Positions 23,216 through 37,730 of a stretch of DNA of 64,000 nt are shown piece after piece. Source of the stretch: Fasciolopsis buskii (lineage: Eukaryota; Platyhelminthes; Trematoda; Plagiorchiida; Fasciolidae); assembly GCA_008360955.1 (NCBI GenBank), contig LUCM01004375.1, positions 62,001 through 126,000 of the forward strand, given 5' to 3'. Every line of letters starts with the position of its first letter. Position 1 is the stretch's first letter. The notes below the pieces were generated by a model that saw only the letters and a list, made by a program, of their open reading frames with translations, ran no database searches and was not told the origin of the DNA. A program made the translations under genes and the position numbers.

Positions 23216-26200
23216 GAGCTCGTCAATGAGTTTCTTTTGATTTATGCATCTGAGTGACTGACTATTTGAAATCTTATTTTAAGATTTAAATTTGGTCCAT
23301 AAACTGACCGGTGCCGTGTTACTCACATGAGCATTGAATTAGACTTAACAGAATGTGCAGCACGAGAAGATAGTTCCTCTTCATTGATGCAACTGAAACC
23401 TACTTAATAAACTCGATTGCTGCAGTTTCAGGCGTGCAAATTGGAACATTTAAGATGTCATTCATAAACCAAAACATTTTTCGTTCGCCCCTACATATCA
23501 TCACATATCACACTTCCTGATTCATATCGGCGGATGTTCAATTCTTAGAAATCGGTCTATCACTAATTAACTGACCGGAAGAAATGTTTCATTTATAGAA
23601 ATTGAATAAAACCCAGCTGCCTGACAATGATGATGCCTTTGACAATGTTAGTTTGCGATTTTCGCTATCGAAATGAAAATTATCCTAGTGCACTCGCGCC
23701 ATCTGTTATCGACCACAGTCAGGTACCTTGAGGATTTTCTTTTCCACAAGTTCTAGAATCCTGTCCAGATTAATAGAAAATTTTAGAAGGCTAAAACTTT
23801 ACTAGTTTCCCCTCTTCGTTCAAGAATGTTTTGCAGATCTCACGGAGATTGTTATCCATATGGATTGTACACCAGTGGTTTTAAAACGTCCGGGAATATT
23901 TTTGGTTTCCCACAAGAGACCTTTCAGTCGACCGTACAATCTACAAAGCATAGGCCTAGCTAAAGAGATATATTCAGCGACCTGCAATCACGAACACAAA
24001 CTTCGTTGCCTATGATAGTTGTACCCCCAGAATACCGCCTGTGACAAGGGAACATTAGGAAACTGCTTGTACCTAGGTCACAAGCTCACATTTCAAATTT
24101 CTGCTTCCAGGTTTTCTCCGTATTAGAGATCTATCCAGTCCTATCTCACTTCTCTGATTACGATGAACAAGAAATTTTTCTCGCAACTCCAGGATGCTGA
24201 ACATTGAACAGAATAAAATAGTCATTCATATTGGGTTTACTAAAACTCCCCGTTGGAGCAATCATGCAGCAAAAAAAACTTGCGCAGCAAGCAGTTCGAT
24301 CTGTTGTTAATAAATAAACGTTTGTTTCTTTGCAATTAGGCAACGGAGTAACACTTCTAACCCTAGGCTATTTATCGGTCAGACTACGATCTACGATGCA
24401 TGTGCTTGTCAGTGGCAGAATTAATCAAAAGCCATGTTTCACACCCAGCTCAATGTTTCGCTACAAAAATATTTTACCGCTCGAGCATGCTGCCTTATTA
24501 GTGCTATATAGTTGGAAACTTCATATTGGAACTGAGCAATATATATGCATGGACACAAAATTAGACAGAAAGTAAAGCTATTTCGCGACACTCCCCATGG
24601 TCAAACCGTTCTTTCTGAAAAATATTTCGAAGGTTAAAATAAACCGCTCCTAAAGTGTTTCTCGATAGTTTTCGGGACCTAGAAATGCAGCAGTGAGTAG
24701 CACGTGTGAGCATGTGTGGCTATCGCCTGTAATGGGTGAATTATTAAAACAAATTTAGCAGCTTTACAGCCACTGGAATTTCATAGTCTAAGGAAAAAAT
24801 GCAAATGAATACATTGCGCGAGCAAAGCAAATCAAGTTCAAGTGTAATAGGAACAGTAATCTGCAAACTGTTTGGGTAGGGAGCGGTCAGGTGCCAGCGA
24901 TTACCGCGTTAATTCTGTGGCCAACGAAATAACAACGAATTTATGATGTTGCTGAGCCTGAGCAGCTCTTAATTTAACGACTGATTTGTTATACTTTTAG
25001 CTTTCAGGAGGAACATTTCGCATGCTCCTTTGGTGTGAACGCTCGACGTAGCTAGGATTGCCTAATTTGTTGCACCTATTTACTCGGTGCAACAGACAGC
25101 TACATGCTTTCATTGAAGCTACTCAATACCACATGCATAACCGTAGGAAGCCTTTTTATCAAAAAGAAATTTCTATGCATTATGTCCTTAATTCATGAGT
25201 TATTGGGCATTTTTTATTGCAATCGGCAAAGTTATAAAGATGTTTTCTATTAATAATTTTTATCGGTTGTTTGTACTTCGAATGCGAATTCAGATATCAA
25301 TAACGGATATGTTGCGGAAAGTTTGTTTTAAAAATTCGGGCAAGGCTACGAAAACGGAACACAAAAAAACAGCAAACAAAGTCAGGCTGTCTATCATGCG
25401 CAACGAACGTCCTTATAATAAAAACAGGACGCAAGAAGCACAACTTCTTACCTGGAACATTCGTGCGGCCAAGTGTGTAGGTGTATGTCTGTATGTGACG
25501 ATCTTATGCGATATAATTTATCCTGAGTTGGTCATTGACATTTAGTTTGCAATATGCTGTTTGCTGCACTCATGAATGGCTCACTTTTGGAATAGCAAAT
25601 AAAACCATGTTTTAAGGGCCCGTTATGGGATTCCACGAATACTTGGCCCTACCACCGCTGTTTTGCATTACTTATTTTGACGTTACTCCACACGACATTT
25701 GTGTAGCGCAAAATGACTGACCATTCTGCTGGAGGCTCAACTGCCTTCTGCATGTCCCTAAGTGTTTTCAGGTTTGATAGATGCGTGATCTCTTTATATG
25801 CTCTGCCAAAAACGGCAAATCTTACTGCCATATTTTGCGAATGCATTGCTTTCCACGTAGCTTTCCGTTAGGGGCTTGCAAGACCAAAAAAAGACTATAT
25901 ATTTTCTAGGGGAAATAACTCGTACCCAGATTAAGACAAAAGGTGAAATTCTGGATGAATGGCCAGCCTTAAACGAAGAAGATATGCATGCCGTCTTTGC
26001 TTTGGAATGTTGTTCGCCGAGAAGACAGCGAACAAGTAAGAGACAGGTTAAATAATGTTTCGTTCCAACCGCCGCACAGCATAGCAAGTTTTACACTTAA
26101 AAGTTTACCTTGGAATTGTTATCCTTCTAAACATTTTGGCAAAACTCCTATAACAGCAAATTACTTGATGTAATTAATCACCTGATCAATATGTTTGTCT

Positions 26201-29200
26201 ACAACCGCGATCATCAAAAAGAGGTTGTATTATGCTTGCCATGGAATCAGTTTCCGAAACAAATTAGTGAAGAAACTCTGGATACAAACGTCAAATAATA
26301 AGATAAGCTGGTATGACGCAACCATCGACGGACTGGTCAACCTATGCCTAGTCGTACATGCAGCGATAAACTTCATTGCTGAAAAGAAAGCGGTCAACTT
26401 TGCAGGACTCACTGGCGTCCTTGTCAATGTTATCGAAGCCAACGAGTATGAAGTGATCTGCTCTCAAACCAAATTGAGCCTAGATGAAAAGGCCTGTCGT
26501 TTAAAATTACAACCTTTTTATAACAAAAGTACTTCCGGTCTGCCACACGAACAACTATCCACGTCATCTGTTTGGCGACGTTAGTCCTCTTTTGGACAAC
26601 ATCGGCTGCTGAGAAAATTAGCATTTATTTACCGAAGCCCTCTTTTTTTATATCAAATTCTTTTCTCTAATGACTTGCGTAACTACATGGCTCAATGATT
26701 GAAATCCAAAAATTTTTGTTGATTTCCCTGCCATCAAATCTCGTTCCTTGATTGCATATTGTCTGCATAGCGGTTTCAAGCATCCCATTTACTATGCAGT
26801 ATTGTTACCCGTTGCCCAACTGCTTGTCGACTGATCCGTCCGTTTCAGAACCCTGGAGACCTCAGAAAAAATGGTCCTGTTAAGCTGTCGTACATTTCGT
26901 AGTGGCCCTTGAGCACTAGTCGCACAATGCGGTTTGCTATTCCTCAGACTTCATCAATGGCATCAAGAGTCATTGTTTGCATACAAGAGACAATCGGTAT
27001 AATTTGAGTTAGCGATGCGAAAGCTTACGCCCAATCTGAGGTCCGACATCAAATTGCCGTGTTATTGACAAAATTTTCCAGCTTGCAGTGGTGGCTAAAC
27101 TATTCTTTTCAGAGCAGTAAATAAGCAAAACATGTTGATGAATTCAAGAGAATAACTTATCCCTCTAATCCACCAAATTTCTACTCGGAGGAAAGATGTA
27201 AGCAATCCACAGTCCTTTTAGTAGGGAGCTTGTGGAATAGTTAAACAAGTAATATCTGAACCGAAGTTATTTTCGTTAACGGGGATTTCAGTTGCCAAAT
27301 TTTACTGATTCTGTGCTACTTCAGAACACTGCTCATGTATTATCACGTAAGCATCAGACTGGAATATAAGCTGCGAAAGGTTTTTTCGGCCAGATATTTC
27401 GTTCGCTACCATCTCAGGGTCGCATTTTCGTCTATTTCAACTCCAACAAAGAGAACAGACAAAACCCTGGTTCTTTCTACAAGGGTCCTTTATTTAGAAG
27501 CACTACCCGTGAATTCCAAAATAATTAAGACATTCTGATCCCACTTTTAGAAATCCTTTCTGTTAGCGTTTCACATTAATCATGAGGGATAAATACTTCA
27601 TTAAGGTCATGCAATATATGTACACATGTCGGATGCTCAGTAACCGTTGCCACAACAAAGAGAATGCCTAGTAAAGTTTCCCAAGTTACGGGAAGGATGA
27701 CTAAATGGATTTCAGAGAATTCATAATTAATTCACCTAACTGAAGCTAATAGCGAGTAATATGAGTGTGTCGAAACAAAATATCAGGCCCTGAAAAAGTA
27801 TTGCCCAGTAGGTCTATTATGGCTAACCTGCTCTATTACAACTACGTTTATCGATAAAAGTAAAAATGCTGAATGAACAACTTTATGGTTTTCTAAATAG
27901 CCTCAGCGTTAATTGGCTTCACTGGCACGGCTCTAAGTTACGTCATGCCAGTGGAGATAAAGGAACTTGAAATTAGTATGCTTTTGGACAACGTTGTAGA
28001 TAAACACCGCATGTTCCTATAGTGAAATCTTTTCCACTAGCTGTGTTAGTCGCTAAAGAAAGGACACAACTGAACCACGCACAGTCAACATCGATATGGT
28101 GGCTAATCATAGCTTAACCTGCGAGAAGCCAGCCCTCACATACATGAATGAAACTGACAATTTTCACGTCCAAACTTCAGAATGTTTGCCATTCGACAGG
28201 CATCGAATGCGCAGAAGCAACATTATCCCAGCGCTGATGACCAACAGCCGGAATAAAATGAGAGATTGGCCGATCGAATGGTCCCATTATTTATGATTAC
28301 AATCATCTGAACATTTACACTTGGGAAATGATAGCCACTTAGTCGGTCAGTTGGAGTGATTCAGCTAAAGATCAAACGATATCCTACTGCATCTTCCAAG
28401 TAACATTGTACAATCCCTATTCTATCTGTAGTACAACCTAACGGATTATTTCCTATTTAGCTATCACTTTTCGCGGCCAACTGGTAACGCAGAAACTTGA
28501 AAATAAAATGCCCAAATGCGTGAAGCATCGAGCCCAAAATGGCTTGTCCTTTTCAACATGAATTCTGCCTAATGAAAGCCACATCTGATGATGATCATTG
28601 TTTTTTTCAAAACGATTATAATTGTTACTTTGCCTGAAGGAAAGTCATTCTTGTCGAGACAAAGTCCTCAGATTAAACACCTGGGAGCATCTCGCTATTA
28701 TTGTAATTAGAAACTTGAGAATTGGTAGGTTATCTTTTATCAATAGCTTTAACGGTTTTCGAAATAAATGTCTGGTCATAATCTTCAAAGGGAAGGGGTA
28801 GGAGTTACTGAGAAAGACAATCGGTTATGGGAGGATGACAGCGATGACAATTAGGTGCTATGGAATTATACTCTAATATATGTCAATATTTTTACACAAA
28901 TGTCTTAATAAAAAACAACGCAAAATTCTTTAAGTTTTCATTGCATAGCACTGTTTGCATTTTGTGATGTTTTTGTCTGACAAGTATATCAATATTTTCC
29001 GCTTGGCGAGAAAAAATAATCAGTGAGTTAAACGAATTAGGCATAAATCGTTAAAAACTGTAGCAAGCTAGTTAACCAGCTGTTCCCGGTTACGGGTGAC
29101 GTAAACGTTTATGATTTGCAGTTTAACAGTTTTACAAACTTAAAACAGAATGACAGAATTAGATTAGGTCAAGTCGATAATACAGTTAATTTAACGAGAA

Positions 29201-32200
29201 ATATGAAATTCACTTGTTCCTTCCGCATCGGAAAATTCACGCGTGTTGCGATGGTCACACGAGCAATTTTCTGCCGGTATAATCTTGAGATCAAACGAGA
29301 TATCATGAAGAATTGTTATTTCAATGTATGCTATCTGATCTTGAGAAATTCCTGAAAAACGTTGGTAGACAAAAGATAACATGCTTGTTATTTTGCCCCT
29401 ATGCCCATAAGTTCTGTTGTTATTTGAAATGGAAAGATCTTGAGAGAGTATAATAAAACCAGGGTCGACGCAAATATATGGTGATTATTAAAGACCAGTT
29501 AGAAGCTGTGGACTAAACTGAACAAGCTGAAAGAATTTACTATTTATGGGTTTTATGTAGTCACGATATTTGCTGGTACAGTGGAACCCATCATTTGTTC
29601 GCGAGAAACCTATCATCCTGTCCGGTATGCGGAGGGATTTGGCTAGTATGGTTAACCGAATTTGTTTTCATATATTTCTGGTTTACAACGGGCTTTTATT
29701 GTTTGGTTTTAAATGACGATCATAAATTTAAAACGTGATTTAGAACTCCCCTGGAAGTTTGACGCGAGCTGATACAGACCGCCACATTTTAACCAAAGTT
29801 TAATTTTGACTGTATATCACAGGCCATTTGTGGACTCGCAGGATAGACCGGACCTTAATGCTGTTTGGGTGGTTTTCTTGTGAACATTACTAATGATCTA
29901 ACTGACGGCTCACAAAACGCATCCATGGAGAAATGAAACAACTTGATCGAAGTTCCGATTCCCGTTATAATGCTGAAGAAGCAACGTTGCTTTCAAAGTC
30001 AGTTTAAAGACTTTTTCAGTTAGCTTATGTCGTACGCACTCATAGAGCGCCACATCTGGACTATTTATCATTCTCCTACTTCCTTTGCTTAGTCATACTG
30101 AGTGGCCGAAACTTAGCAAATTTAAATGAGAAGGTGGCAAAAATGAAGGATGGAGGTAAAAACATCTGCTCTGGCCACTGGTTGTTGGTATTGATCGGTC
30201 AGTAAATCCGGTGACAGTGATACACTGTTTTCATCGGATCGTGGGGTGACCAAAAGCAAGGATGCTCTAGACCGTGCCGTTTTTCTGTACCGGCATGACT
30301 ATTTTGCGGGCAAAAGATGCCCTTTCAGAATACTTTACCACTAAAGCTGTTTACGCTAAATAGGAGTCGCCGACAATGTGAAACTCTATAGAGATTTTAC
30401 TAGTCAATATGATCGCTATGCCATTTGTCTGACTTGCGTCTGGAATCAAATGGAATGAGGCAGACTAAGTCCATGAGGGCTTTTAGAGGATGAAATTGTG
30501 AGTCATCCAAAGTTATTCATACTTTATTCCCTAGTGGTATGTTTCTAAAACCTGGTAGTCATTTTTGACATTATTAGTGAACAATTACTGCATCACAAGC
30601 CAAATATTATATTATATTACCCGACCAGGTCTGACGCGCACAGAACAATAATTTTGTTTGCGTATATTCCACACACCTCTACAAATATTTGCCGAATTTT
30701 GAATGTCCTCCCAAAGCGCAACTTAGCAGCTCAAAATTAGATTACCAACGCCACATTACTGGTACTTCTGAAATGATGAACCACTTGGTAGCTTAAATTT
30801 ATCCTGCAAAATGTCATTTAGTTCCCTGTTCATTCGTTCAGTTTCAGCTCAACGAACGAGTGAACGGACAAGTTCTCCTAATGACAGAATGATTCCAAGT
30901 CAGTGTAATTTGTTTCAACACAAGGAAAGGCAATTTTCAGCACCGGGATGGTTTGATGCATCCAGCAGTTTAATGGAATTCTAGTTTGAAGGTTCTAGTT
31001 CAGAAAACAAAATACTTTTGGATAAGCCTACGGATGTTCACGGGAAAACAATGACTAGTTAAGTAGGTTACATTTTCAAGAAACTTGATTCTAAACAAGC
31101 ACCAGATGCAGCGTGTGTCGCCTAGATTGTTCTACTGAAATCATGAGGCATGATCAATAAGTTGCGCAAAGTAATTCATCTGTTCTGGCACTTGCGTGTG
31201 CATAGAGAGCAGGGAAGAATACCTGTGTTGCTGTCGTCATGGGTGAACAAAGCCAAGAAAACAAGTGAAAATTTACGAACTGGTCATTTCTGTAGCAGGA
31301 TGGTTGGCGAGATTGGTATCCTTCAAGACTTCATTGAAGATATTGATTAAGTCAAAGTGGCCCTTGTTTCGTCATCGTACAGCAAGAATTTGCAAGGACC
31401 CTAAGAAGTGCATCACAAGCAAGGAAGATGTGTCGGCTTAAAAAAAATTTTCATTCAAAAAAAATTAATCTCGAGCGCCGGCCACGATGTTCTCTGAGAA
31501 TTATACCAATTGCTTTGCTAAAATTTCAGCTTTCAATGAACGGAATGAGTTTACAATTATTTTTTCGATGGCTATGCTGAATGGGATAGTCGACGTTAGC
31601 TGAAATTCACAGTTAACCTTGAAGAGTAACCTTAGCTGAATGCAAATCTTCAGGGTTTGATATATTGCATTTAACATTGGAACAAGTGGACTGTCATTTT
31701 ATTCTTACTGCTTTTGGTTTTCTGCAAACCTTTAAATCATTATTTAATTTCATTCTTTATAGAAAAACGGACCATAAATGATGGCGATAGGAAAGCTGAG
31801 CGAGTGAAATATACGTAAATTTCCAAGCAAGAATTTGTTTTAAATGACTACTTGACTACCGTAGCGGTTGAAAACCAAATGAATTTAGTTGGAATAATAG
31901 GCAACCAATTTATTCTTATCATATTCCTGTAGAATTCACAAAGCTGTCCTCAGACTCCGGAAGAAGGATAACGCAAGATCAACTAGTCATTTCTAAAAGA
32001 CAAAAGACCCAATTGTATTGCATGGTTAGACATGTGCTAAGGGTATTAATTGCTTCAACTGCTCCTGAAGGATCATCACCAAAATTTTTTTGCCGTACGA
32101 CCTTCTACCAAAGTGTACCGCTGCTTGTACTACTGACTTCAACGATGGTTTTGCAGTTCCAAGGGAAATCTAATTGTGTTGGTTTGGTTTGGATTGTAAT

Positions 32201-32224
32201 TTAACTAGTGACTGTCAATTAACT

Positions 32225-32290
32225 GCTCGAATATTCGAACTGGAAACCATCTTTGGCGTCATCAGCTAAACCGTCGTATGGTGTTTAATT
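32225..32290 (-). repeat. Possible third copy of the hammerhead-like repeat
   Basis: On the minus strand CTGATGA is followed by CGCC, then AAAGATGG and a downstream ATTCGAG block. The order resembles the 14.5-kb repeat (CTGATGA, GCCAA, ATGG, TTTCGAG). The GAAA box is not intact. The match is short and by eye, so it may be chance. Confidence 0.2.
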
Positions 32291-34459
32291 TTTTCCCTGT
32301 ATAAACGACAGGATATAATAACCAATTTTTACTGGGCAACATTTGATTCTAAATCATAAATTTTCTCCATCGGACTGCTACCAGCATTGGGCGTTTATTT
32401 CGCAGAAAACCAGAACATTTCACAAAGCTTCGCGATTTGAAATGTATCGTGCATCTGGTGTTGAGACCAATGGGAACTCAAAGATGCTTTCACTTTACTC
32501 ACTTTGTCTTGGCGTAAACAACCTACGTACTTTACCGAGTCCGTGGCATTGCTAGCAAATCTACTCATTAAGACAATCGAATGAATACGTCTGTATGACT
32601 CCCTTTGATAAAAGCTTCAAAATGTTTTATTTCAAGGAACAACGAAATTCATGACGCGCACCGAGCTAAGTGATTTTCTACTTTATTGTAAAACATCAAT
32701 TATAGCTTTTTATTTAAATCTTTTGATTGAACGCTGCCTCGTCTGAAGAAAATAAAGTCGCGCAACTCATGTTGCTTTGCGAACTTGAGTAAGCAGAGCA
32801 ATGTTACACGTTACAAAAAAACGGATGAGTGACACAAGAAAAAGAGAACAGGATACGACAAATATATGTTGGTTGCCACAGGAAGGAATGTGAAAAAATA
32901 ATTTTGGCTTTGTTCTCCATTTTCCATCGAAAATCGCTAAAAGTTGCACTTTGATTTTTCCCTTATTGTTTAGGGCAAGTGACCCGCATTTCAATAAAAC
33001 TTCGAATAGGCTCTTGAAATATTTTCTTTAACCTCACCAAGACTGGCAAGGAAATGAAGTCTCGTTAAACGGTATCCCGTTATACAGTTCACCAACTGGC
33101 AATCGTTGTTGCTAACCAGATGTTTGAAATTCTAACCGCAAAACAGATAACAGCAAGCATTTTTAAAAGTAAGCAACTTTCAATCATATAGGTTATTGTA
33201 ATATATCTGTCACTTTAAAAAATAATGCCTAGCATAATGGGTTTAACTTTGACAAACACAGTGGCAAATGAGGTTGTTCGCGGTTTCACGGTTACTCAAA
33301 GCACGGAAACCGATTTTCTCCGTAACAACGACAAAAATACATCTATTTACTCAGTCTAAATGAACTATTCGGTGGCAAAACGTTTTGTTTGTCTGGATAA
33401 AAACAAACGCCTGTCAGAACGAGGAACTTATCCATTCAATTTTCTACCAGTTCATCAGTCTGAATAAATAGAACACTATGCGATTGGGGATGTCCATCTG
33501 TCACGAACCACATTGTGTTGGTTCACTCAGTATGGATAGGGTTTTTGATACCTGTGATAAATTTTTGGTTAAGGTCTGTGGTGGGTTGCATAAAAACTCA
33601 CTTTTGTAATGGGAGCAACTAATCTATATGGACATTTATTGTATTCTTTAGCCGTAATGGCCATCACAGTAGGACTGTGACTGAAATAAGGTATGCAAGT
33701 TTGCCTTGTGAGCTTGATCGAGAAAAAGGCAAATATCAAACTGACCAGACGAATTTGTGGAAATGAAAGTAACTGTGACATTAACGGCGTCTAGCTCTAA
33801 ATATTTCAGCTGACAAACATGCACACTTTCCACCGAATAGTGCCAGTGGTTTCGTGTTTAAGAACTTGACGGGATATTCAATAATAAATCAGACTTTTCA
33901 CCGGCGTTCGTAAGTTACATCTCATTGAGCCAAATTCCACATTCACATATTACAGCAAATTAGAAATTTGACATTCTTAGTAATAAGTACGAGTAGCTAG
34001 AATTGGTGATTGCACCGGTCACACTGGTCACACTGTGTCATAAACCTCATCATTAACTGCACACTAACAGACTTTCAGCAGCCTGGAGGCAACAGCATTT
34101 GCAAAGGGATGACAGCGTGTCTATCCGTTTGTTCAAAAGAGTAGTTTGCGCCAACCAACGACAAGTGGTGAAAGTTTCACTAAAACTACTGAGCATTTCT
34201 TCCAAATCTTGTTTTACTAAATAATCTGATTTTGGTTCAGCTTGACTGGCTAACTGAGCACGTTTAAATTTAGGCTTAACTGAAGCATAAATAAAATTTT
34301 GTACATTGATTAAACAAATGCAAACCAAAGAGAAAACCACTGGTCTGAAAACTATTTTGATTATGGGAAAACATCTGAAGATTCGTAAATGTCTTAGCTC
34401 CCTACTTTCTTGATATTTGAACTTTTGTACCAAAGACAGGTCTGAATTAAAATAGTTAT

Positions 34460-34538
34460 TTCAGAGCCCAGTGGTTACTACGTTAAAGGGGAATTTCGCG
34501 GACGGCTATTCGAGCAAGAATCAATCGACTGAATCTAT
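34460..34538 (+). repeat. Possible degenerate tRNA-derived SINE head
   Basis: A GCCCAGTGGTTACTACG block resembles a tRNA A-box region and is followed about 57 bases later by an ATTCGAGCAAGAATC block resembling a weak B box. Spacing is longer than in a tRNA and the B box has mismatches. Only the order of boxes supports it. Confidence 0.2.
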
Positions 34539-35350
34539 TTTCGACATGAGAATCGTTACGGAACCGAATTAAATCGGTGCATAAGGAGTAACCAATCAGA
34601 CCCACAGAACGATTTTTTCAAATATGCGTCAAAACAGGGGTTGGCATATGGTACTTTACGTGGATAAGTAAATACTTTTTAAATAAGCACATGACGCTCA
34701 CGGATCTTTTTTCGAATAGTGAGACTGTCCAAGTGATTTTGCCTATATAATCGCCAAAAAGAATCATTTGTGCATCTAACATTCTAAACGAAGAAACCGA
34801 ATGTTGAGCCAGCGGAATACAAGCTATTCAGCTGAAACTTCTGGATTAGTTTTTTTCATTTGAACAAGCGAACCATCAAACTACCGAGATTTTGAGAGGT
34901 CGGAAATGAAAGCAAACAGACTTGGATTAAGTTATCCAATTTCTCAGTTCCAAATCCTCGTCATGGATGCCGAATCCAAATAATTTCAAGCTGTTTGCAT
35001 CCAAAAAGCACCATAAAATAAACGAATACGGTTCCTGGCGATGACGCGTTATAAGTTCAATCTGTTTCATGATTATGAAGCCATATTCGCCAATCCGCGC
35101 CTTGGCGATATAAAACCTACTCACTTTTAGAGACGAAACAAAATCTCCGGTGGATTCAATTCACAATTACGCGTGTAAGAACACTAAATTTCTGACGGAG
35201 TCGCGTTGAAGGTTAGGACGAATTCGTAATTCTGACAATAATGATGAAAAGACAAAATTCGAACGAGATAGTCCGAGATCTAGCCACGACGGTTAAGATG
35301 AAATTTCTTAACACAGAAACGTTTGCGAGATCATGCTATTAATTGTGCAT

Positions 35351-35444
35351 CATATAATGATAATAACAGCATTGTTGGTAGATGTACTTCCCCAAATTTT
35401 TCCACGAACGTGGATAGTCTTTCTCAGGGCAAGTTCTGCAATCA
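35351..35444 (-). repeat. Hairpin repeat copy A (possible Penelope-like terminal sequence)
   Basis: Roughly 90 bases align with 49838-49932 with few gaps: a TTGTTGGTA block, a hairpin, then TAGTCTTTCTCA, GCAAGTT and CAATCA blocks. Here the hairpin is CCACG (35402-35406) with CGTGG (35409-35413). Read on the minus strand the order is CTGAGAAA, hairpin, GAAAAATTTGG. That mimics a hammerhead layout (CTGANGA, stem, GAAAC), but the box residues have drifted. No coding remnant was recognised beside it. Confidence 0.7.
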
Positions 35445-37202
35445 AAAATGCCACTAACTTTAGTTGTGGTATGCTTTGGAGTAGCACACTTTAAGTGAGT
35501 GGCTTTGCTTATTCGAAATCCAAGCAATCAACAAAACAAACATGATCCGAAGCCTGTTAAGAGTTTCACTTGGCCCCACCTAAACGATCCAGAAAAGATG
35601 GCGGCTCGCGGGTTGCGCGTCTCCGGAAACGCTGCTAATTACGGTCAGCTTGAGGGAAGGGAAAGCCCAACAATCAAAAACTATGAAAGCTATTAATTTG
35701 AGCAGTCAATGTCACGAATTCAAAGAAAACAATGAAAAGACTAAAACCATAATTAATTTAAATTGCGAAACTGCTCGCTGCACTTCGTCCAAATAAAAAA
35801 GGATAGAAATAGCAGCTTTTCACTAAAAGAAGCAGAATAAACAGGAGTGAATAGCAGCGAATGCACAATGATGGCGTGTAAACATAATTAATTAATAAAA
35901 AATTAAGGGGGTTTCAAGCAGCAGAAATAGTACACTTGGAGTTTGTTCGGGTCAACTTTAAGGTCCTCGTGAGACCATTTTGAACGGGCTCAGAATCTAA
36001 TTGACCTATATTCTCAATAATGAACTTGGTTTGAAAAAAAACGAAATTTTACAAAACTAACGGAAATTCAGTTGTCTTGAGAACTGGGAAACGTTTTGCT
36101 TGTAAAGACTACAGTTTTAAATTTACCTCAATTGCATTAAAATAGATTTCATGGGTCATTCATTTTATTGTTTTGAGGGAGAAAAAGTATGCCAATAGGA
36201 TACACTGGTTATTATTTAACTCGAATTGTTGTTCAGTATTTTCGATTTTGCTTTTTGCTCAACCTTACATGTTTTACAAATTAAAACCCTATGTAATGCT
36301 TGAGTGATCAAATCACAAATTCGCCGGAGCAAATTAGATAATTATAATTGTCCCCTTTCCTTAATATAAGAAGCACAAGAAGTCCAACCTCGCAGATTGC
36401 GCCTATTTAAGTATCCGTACAATCTGCTAACAAATCTCCGTTGTGGAAGCGTCAACCCATCCGGAAAACATGGCTGTTAGCGGCACATTTTTCGTCGTTC
36501 TTCTTTCATTTCAAAATACATCACGCAGATGGATTCGCGTAACCAGGCGTGGTAATTGAAACCGGTGGTTTATTTACCCTAATGGTAGACCAATAAACAC
36601 TATGCAAAAGTGAACCCATTCCTACCTGGGCGCGCTTTTCTGGAGCATCCAGTTTTCATTCCAAGTTTTGTATTCCGTTCAGTTCGAAAAACATGATCAC
36701 GAACCATACCTTAGGTGTTCGAGCCGGTAAATGATTGACCTTTTAGGTTTCATATACCCAAATTCGTGAAGTGGTCAGTGAGTCATCGGTATTAGCTCGG
36801 ATCCGAAACGGAAAATTCACTGTCGTTTGCATTACATTTTTTGCTTAGTCTTTTGTGTAAACAGGTCTCCGCATTTCAGTCAAAAACGATGGTTTTGCCA
36901 CCTCATCAGGATACAGATTTGGAAAAGTGCATAGCGAAGAATAAAAATTTTAAATTCACGAGAGATTGCGTAAAAAACCAGTTATGATCTGTTTTCAATT
37001 GGTGAGAATTCAGTCTAGTTAGGGAACAGTTGAATTCCTTTGGGTATTTATGCCAGAGGTTATGGAACAAAAAGTAGAACAACTCCCGGCATCAGAATGG
37101 CACTTAGAAAGGTCATTGTGCAAGGAATGAGACGGATCCGAAAGAATATGCATAGATTACACGCACACGGATTGACGCATGTCATACAGTTTGGTGCAGA
37201 GC
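35445..37202. other. Non-coding stretch, nothing firm
   Basis: No domain or RNA signal recognised. On the minus strand near 36911-36895, CTGATGA is followed by GGTGGC and AAAAC, another loose resemblance to hammerhead boxes. It is not called as a separate element. Confidence 0.45.
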
Positions 37203-37730
37203 TCATTCAATGGTACGTAAGACACCACCAATAATTAACAAACCACGACAAAGGGTCCTGAAGTCTCGCTTTAGCAAACCGGCGAAAGTGACCAGGGGAC
37301 GATGGAGGAGGGCGAGAACAACACCCTGATAGACAAATAGGAAGACAGTGTTTTGCCTAACCTGGAAATGCTGCAATCTTTTTATGTAAAATAATAGTCT
37401 TCTAAGATTTATCACGCAATTGCATATGTAGTTTAGGACTACATGATCTAAGGCCGATGTGACGAAAACATTTGGCTGGAATACTTGAGTTAGTAAGTTT
37501 TGGGATGGGCACAAAAGTGACTGGTCTTGAACAATCGAGAATGGAATGTTTGCATGAGGCCGTAAGTATTAAGGAGGGAAGTAAATGCATCAGTGGGTGA
37601 AATCACACTTTAGGGGAAGTGAAGCCATACCATCTGGACCTCTACCTGTGGTCATTTTGGTCGAGCGAAGTAGTTTGAACACTTCCTTAGAAAAAGGTGT
37701 TACATTAGTACATTCATTCGGGAACCATGA
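37203..37730 (-). pseudogene. LINE reverse transcriptase, both ends without the catalytic palm
   Basis: The first part (about 37720-37500) has KEVFKLLRSTKMTTGRGPDG, the classic entry to non-LTR RT domains, and CSRPVTFVPIPK in another frame. The second part (37514-37203) ends with FAGLLKRDFRTLCRGL. That closely matches the end of the plus-strand LINE at 57.6 kb (FPGSLRKDFKILRRGL), so the two copies are probably one family. Frameshifts and stops are present. Confidence 0.85.

Larger units (their letters stand above)
22326..34459. other. Long non-coding stretch, no firm gene
   Basis: About 12 kb of AT-rich DNA. The longest open frames (25195-25545, 116 codons; 26195-26584, 129 codons; 34053-34433 minus, 126 codons) are within what chance gives in 64 kb at this composition. 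None shows a domain. The 34053-34433 frame has a hydrophobic stretch near its N terminus but no cleavage-site or peptide-precursor pattern I trust. A tiny TACATATG-type repeat and a possible hammerhead-like repeat copy are listed separately. Confidence 0.5.

Noticed and set aside
26195..26584. 129-codon plus frame as a gene
   Set aside because: No domain recognised; length within chance for this composition.
34053..34433. 126-codon minus frame as a secreted peptide precursor
   Set aside because: One Lys-Arg site and a hydrophobic stretch only; no repeated peptide motif, and a frame of this length is expected a couple of times by chance.
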